The notes below the pieces were generated by a model. That model was not told where the DNA came from, ran no database searches, and worked only from the letters and a program-made list of their open reading frames with translations. Made by a program: the position numbers and the translations under genes. A stretch of 64,000 nt of DNA from Aestuariibaculum suncheonense (GTDB lineage Bacteria; Bacteroidota; Bacteroidia; Flavobacteriales; Flavobacteriaceae), in contig NZ_JACVXC010000007.1 in assembly GCF_014596935.1 (NCBI RefSeq), forward strand, positions 62,001 through 126,000, in the 5' to 3' direction. Within the stretch, counting starts at the first letter, position 1. The number at the start of each line of letters is the position of its first letter. This document shows, one piece after another, positions 61,389 through 64,000 of the stretch.

Positions 61389-61922
61389 ATGCATAGCATT
61401 AGTTTAAAGGAATTTAAAGAATATTTCGACAATCAGTACATGTCTTTATGTTTGTTTGCCAATAAGTATATTGGCGATTTAGAACTTGCAAAAGATATTG
61501 TACAGGATGTGTTTGTTAAAATATGGGAAGATAAAATTACCTTTAAAAATGAAAATAATATTAAAACTTACTTATACGCTTCTGTAAAAAATAAATGCCT
61601 GGATTACCTTAAGAGTAAGATGTATAAATCAACAGCACAACTTTCTGATAAGGACATACAAAAGATGGAGACCGAACCATTTTTTTTGAGAGAAGTTGCT
61701 TTGGTAGAAACCTCTAAAATAATACATCAGGCTATTGAGACTTTGCCAAAAAAATGTGCAGAAATATTATTATTAAGTATTCAAGAGTATAGCAATCAGG
61801 ATATTGCAACCGAACTTAATATTTCTGTCAATACGGTTAAAGCACAGAAAAAAATAGCTTACAAAAAGCTCAAACCCATTTTAAAAGAATACTTTCTTTT
61901 TCTTGTCTTTGCTTTAGAATAG
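61389..61922 (+). CDS. ECF RNA polymerase sigma factor (FecI-like)
   Basis: A 177-residue sigma-70 factor with region 2 (FANKYIGDLELAKDIVQDVFVKIWED) and region 4 with the HTH (QEYSNQDIATELNISVNTVKAQKKIAYKKL), each written here in parts of the family pattern. It is the type that in Bacteroidota is paired with FecR to control a SusC/SusD outer-membrane system. FecR follows after 182 bases and the receptor gene after that, the standard order. Confidence 0.93.
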   Translation: MHSISLKEFKEYFDNQYMSLCLFANKYIGDLELAKDIVQDVFVKIWEDKITFKNENNIKTYLYASVKNKCLDYLKSKMYKSTAQLSDKDIQKMETEPFFLREVALVETSKIIHQAIETLPKKCAEILLLSIQEYSNQDIATELNISVNTVKAQKKIAYKKLKPILKEYFLFLVFALE

Positions 61923-62104
61923 GCATTTTGGGATTACTGTAATTTCAATAGGTATTTTGTAGTAATATGTTAATTTGATAGCTTTCAAATATCCTCTATT
62001 TCATAATTTCTTAAAAAAAGGTGAAATTTTTTTAACCCCCCTTTACTCTTCTGTCGTCTTATAGTTAAATGAGCATACAAATAGGTTAAATAAATATATT
62101 TTAA

Positions 62105-63259
62105 ATGCCAGTTTTCAATAAAATATTTAAACTTTCAAAAAAAACGGCAACGTCGTTACTGAAAAATAAGTCCCCTAAACGGCTGCTTAAATCAGACCTG
62201 TTCTCTGATGAGGATAAAGCTTATATCCTAAACGAATTAACTAATAAGGAAGCTATTGATAAGCGTCAAGCTTTATTACAACAAATAAATCAGGATGCTG
62301 ACTGGCAATTAGTGGAAAAGCAAATAACAAACCCTGTTAGAAAGCTTAATTGGTATTACACTGCCGCAGCTGTATTGGTTGCATTCTTGGCGGTAGCCTA
62401 TTTAATTAAGCAGAACTATCCTTCAGGTGAAGTACCTCATATTATTGTGAATAATATAGAAACAGGATCAGATAAAGCAACGTTAACTTTAGAAGATGGT
62501 ACACATGTGGAACTGGGTGAAGGTAGTTCGTTTCAAGGAGAAAATGCCAATAGCGATGGGGATAACCTTGTGTATAAAAAGCCAGTTTCTAAATATAATC
62601 AAATCGCATATAATTATTTAACCATTCCCAGAGGTGGGCAGTTTATTGTTGAGCTTTCCGATGGTACTAAGGTGTGGTTAAATTCAGAATCGCAATTAAA
62701 ATACCCAGTAAGTTTTGTTGATGGCGATACCCGTAAGGTTGAATTAGTATATGGTGAAGCTTATTTTGATGTGTCATCAAGTACCGAAAATAAAGGGTCT
62801 AAATTCAAAGTCTACAACAATAAGCAGGAAATTAAGGTTTTAGGAACTGAGTTTAATGTAAAGGCCTATAAAGAAGAATTTAACGTATACACGACTTTGG
62901 TTGAAGGTAAAGTAGAGGTTGGTATAGATGACAAAAAAGAGGTTTTAAAACCGAGTCAGCAAGCCAACCTCGATTTACAAACCAACTCATTTAAGGTATA
63001 TGAGGTTGATGTATACAATGAAATTTCATGGCGAGAAGGCATCTTCAGCTTTGAAAATAAAAGTTTAAAGGAAATTATGACGGTGCTTTCGAGATGGTAT
63101 GATACTGAAGTGATTTTTGAAAATAAAGCCCTTGAAAACGAAGAATTTATTGGTGTTTTAGGGAAGAATCAGAATATCACTGAGATTCTTAACACCATTC
63201 AGAATTTCGGAATCATTTCTGATTACCAGATAAACGATAAGACCATTATTTTAAAATAA
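62105..63259 (+). CDS. FecR-family anti-sigma factor
   Basis: A 384-residue single-pass inner-membrane regulator. The N-terminal cytoplasmic part (1-78) should bind the sigma factor; the membrane helix is about 79-98 (YYTAAAVLVAFLAVAYLI). The periplasmic FecR domain follows (about 160-280, YNYLTIPRGGQFIVELSDGT, LVYGEAYFDV, VLGTEFNVKAY), then a DUF4974 tail (about 310-384, FENKSLKEIMTVLSRWYDTE) that contacts the receptor's STN domain. It passes the receptor's signal to the sigma factor. Confidence 0.94.
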   Translation: MPVFNKIFKLSKKTATSLLKNKSPKRLLKSDLFSDEDKAYILNELTNKEAIDKRQALLQQINQDADWQLVEKQITNPVRKLNWYYTAAAVLVAFLAVAYLIKQNYPSGEVPHIIVNNIETGSDKATLTLEDGTHVELGEGSSFQGENANSDGDNLVYKKPVSKYNQIAYNYLTIPRGGQFIVELSDGTKVWLNSESQLKYPVSFVDGDTRKVELVYGEAYFDVSSSTENKGSKFKVYNNKQEIKVLGTEFNVKAYKEEFNVYTTLVEGKVEVGIDDKKEVLKPSQQANLDLQTNSFKVYEVDVYNEISWREGIFSFENKSLKEIMTVLSRWYDTEVIFENKALENEEFIGVLGKNQNITEILNTIQNFGIISDYQINDKTIILK

Positions 63260-63263
63260 AAAA

Positions 63264-63306
63264 GAGAACGAAGTTTTGACATTTGGCGGTATCGAACTTC
63301 GTCTCT
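63264..63306 (+). other. Intercistronic hairpin between fecR and susC
   Basis: ACGAAGTT (63268-63275) pairs with AACTTCGT (63295-63302); GAGA/TCTC extends the stem with one bulge. The loop is 19 bases and no T-run follows. It starts 5 bases after the fecR stop and lies 52 bases before the receptor ATG. Confidence 0.5.
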
Positions 63307-63357
63307 CCTAAACTAAATTAATTAAAACCTATGTTTAACTAATCCAACAACTAAATT

Positions 63358-64000
63358 ATGAAAATTAAATTAATTACGGACCGTTCGCGTACGCGAAAAC
63401 GGCTGCTATTGTTTATTATGAGAACATTTATCTTCTTATTATGTACTACTGTTTTCAGTTTGAATTCAGTAAATGTGTTTTCACAGGAAGAAGTATTTAT
63501 TAGCAAGGATGAAGTGGTAAGTGTCGATAGGGTGTTCAAAATTATAAAAGAACAAACTGATTATCATTTTATTTATCCTAAGGACTTATTTAAGAATACC
63601 CCTAAAGTTCAATTGAAAAAGGGGTTAGTTAAGATTCAGGATTTGCTTAACGAAAGCTTAGAATCTGATAATCTCAATTTTGAAGTCTCTAAAAATAACA
63701 CCATTGTTATAAAGAAAAGAGCAGAGCTGATTATATATGAAGATCAGGGAATTCAGATTTCGGGCACTGTTGTAGATGCCTCCGGATTACCGCTTCCGGG
63801 AGCTAATATTATATTGAAAGGCACTAATACAGGAGCGCAAACCGATTTTGATGGAAGATTTTCTTTAACGGTAAACGATGAAAATGTGGTACTTGTTGTG
63901 TCGTACGTCGGGTACACTACTCGTGAAGTTTCGGTTGGAGGCAAAACATCTTTAACCGTCGTATTAAGAGAAAATGCAGCAGCACTAGACGAGGTTGTTG
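63358..64000 (+). CDS. SusC/RagA-type TonB-dependent receptor, N-terminal part only
   Basis: The gene runs off the right edge; 214 residues are visible. A long N-region with signal peptide (FIFLLCTTVFSLNSVNVFSQ) leads to an STN domain (about 45-120, VFKIIKEQTDYHFIYPKDLF), which contacts FecR. A carboxypeptidase-like regulatory domain follows (about 132-205, ISGTVVDASGLPLPGANII), then the start of the plug (AALDEVV). The long start at 63358 is usual for SusC proteins, though an ATG at 63418 also precedes the signal core. A SusD partner should follow outside the window. It imports oligosaccharides or peptides. Confidence 0.94.
   Translation, partial: MKIKLITDRSRTRKRLLLFIMRTFIFLLCTTVFSLNSVNVFSQEEVFISKDEVVSVDRVFKIIKEQTDYHFIYPKDLFKNTPKVQLKKGLVKIQDLLNESLESDNLNFEVSKNNTIVIKKRAELIIYEDQGIQISGTVVDASGLPLPGANIILKGTNTGAQTDFDGRFSLTVNDENVVLVVSYVGYTTREVSVGGKTSLTVVLRENAAALDEVV
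63384..63397. repeat. 14-bp perfect palindrome inside the susC signal-peptide region
   Basis: TTCGCGTACGCGAA is a perfect GC-rich palindrome in otherwise AT-rich DNA, with flanking CCG/CGG arms nearby. It encodes part of an Arg-rich stretch (TDRSRTRKR) before the hydrophobic core. Confidence 0.55.

Noticed and set aside
1-64000. CRISPR arrays, transposases, integrases, prophage genes or toxin-antitoxin pairs
   Set aside because: I looked for regularly spaced repeats and for these protein families on both strands and saw none; gene order looks like stable core chromosome.

Overview
The window looks like the chromosome of a marine-type Flavobacteriaceae (Bacteroidota). It is AT-rich and carries Bacteroidota promoter boxes (TAnnTTTG, best example at 21879-21910). 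Family markers point the same way: a SusC-type TonB receptor behind a FecI/FecR pair, LytS/LytTR regulators, a PNGase F-like secreted protein, a PID-CTERM-like small protein and an L32 without its zinc cysteines. The genus cannot be fixed from sequence alone. I saw no prophage, insertion sequence, CRISPR array or frameshifted gene. The longest gene-free stretches are about 250-275 bases (41540-41813, 23781-24036).

Layout. 1-3000: secreted or lipoprotein hydrolases (M1 peptidase start, S8 protease, metallo-beta-lactamase fold). 3100-6850: two divergent cation/proton antiporters with nucleotide-binding tails. 6929-14068: a glycogen operon glgA-glgC-glgB followed by a cytosolic GH31 alpha-glucosidase with its own promoter and operator-like repeat. 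14219-16015: lepA. 16224-21548: a macroglobulin/plug protein without a barrel, then a LytS-type kinase and LytTR regulator. 21643-23780: a tiny basic protein, two tandem Roadblock/LC7-like proteins, and dusB. 24037-26726: rbfA, a LolC/E-like permease and a secreted phosphodiesterase-like protein.

26920-33473: mce, a CAU-anticodon tRNA, a small sorted membrane protein, ribE, pdxA, then YceD(DUF177)-rpmF and fabH-accB-accC, the usual lipid-synthesis neighbourhood. 33712-38337: an FAD oxidase, mtgA and a GreA-tail protein in one unit, then an SPFH-GYF protein with a zinc-ribbon membrane protein in another. 38494-45821: ABC ATPase, S9 and M28 peptidases, an AT-rich stripped-down MutS-like ATPase, asd, mscL. 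45886-57649: alr-tdk, rsmI, HopJ, a UDG-family protein, AhpD-like and OsmC redox proteins, the PNGase F-like protein, recJ, an MFS carrier, lpxH, queD.

57764-61193: a 2OG-Fe(II) oxygenase, two very small membrane proteins, a MATE exporter, a universal stress protein and tRNA-Ala(GGC). 61389-64000: an ECF sigma factor, FecR and the start of a SusC-type receptor, probably the edge of a polysaccharide or glycan utilisation locus continuing past the window.

Most genes are ordinary housekeeping. The least explained parts are the tandem Roadblock pair, the SPFH/zinc-ribbon pair, the unannotated small membrane proteins near 58.4-58.8 kb, a near-identical 22-base element at 41565 and 58528, and several structured intergenic sites (a start codon inside a hairpin at 33712, phased T-tracts before fabH, an operator-like repeat before the GH31 gene).
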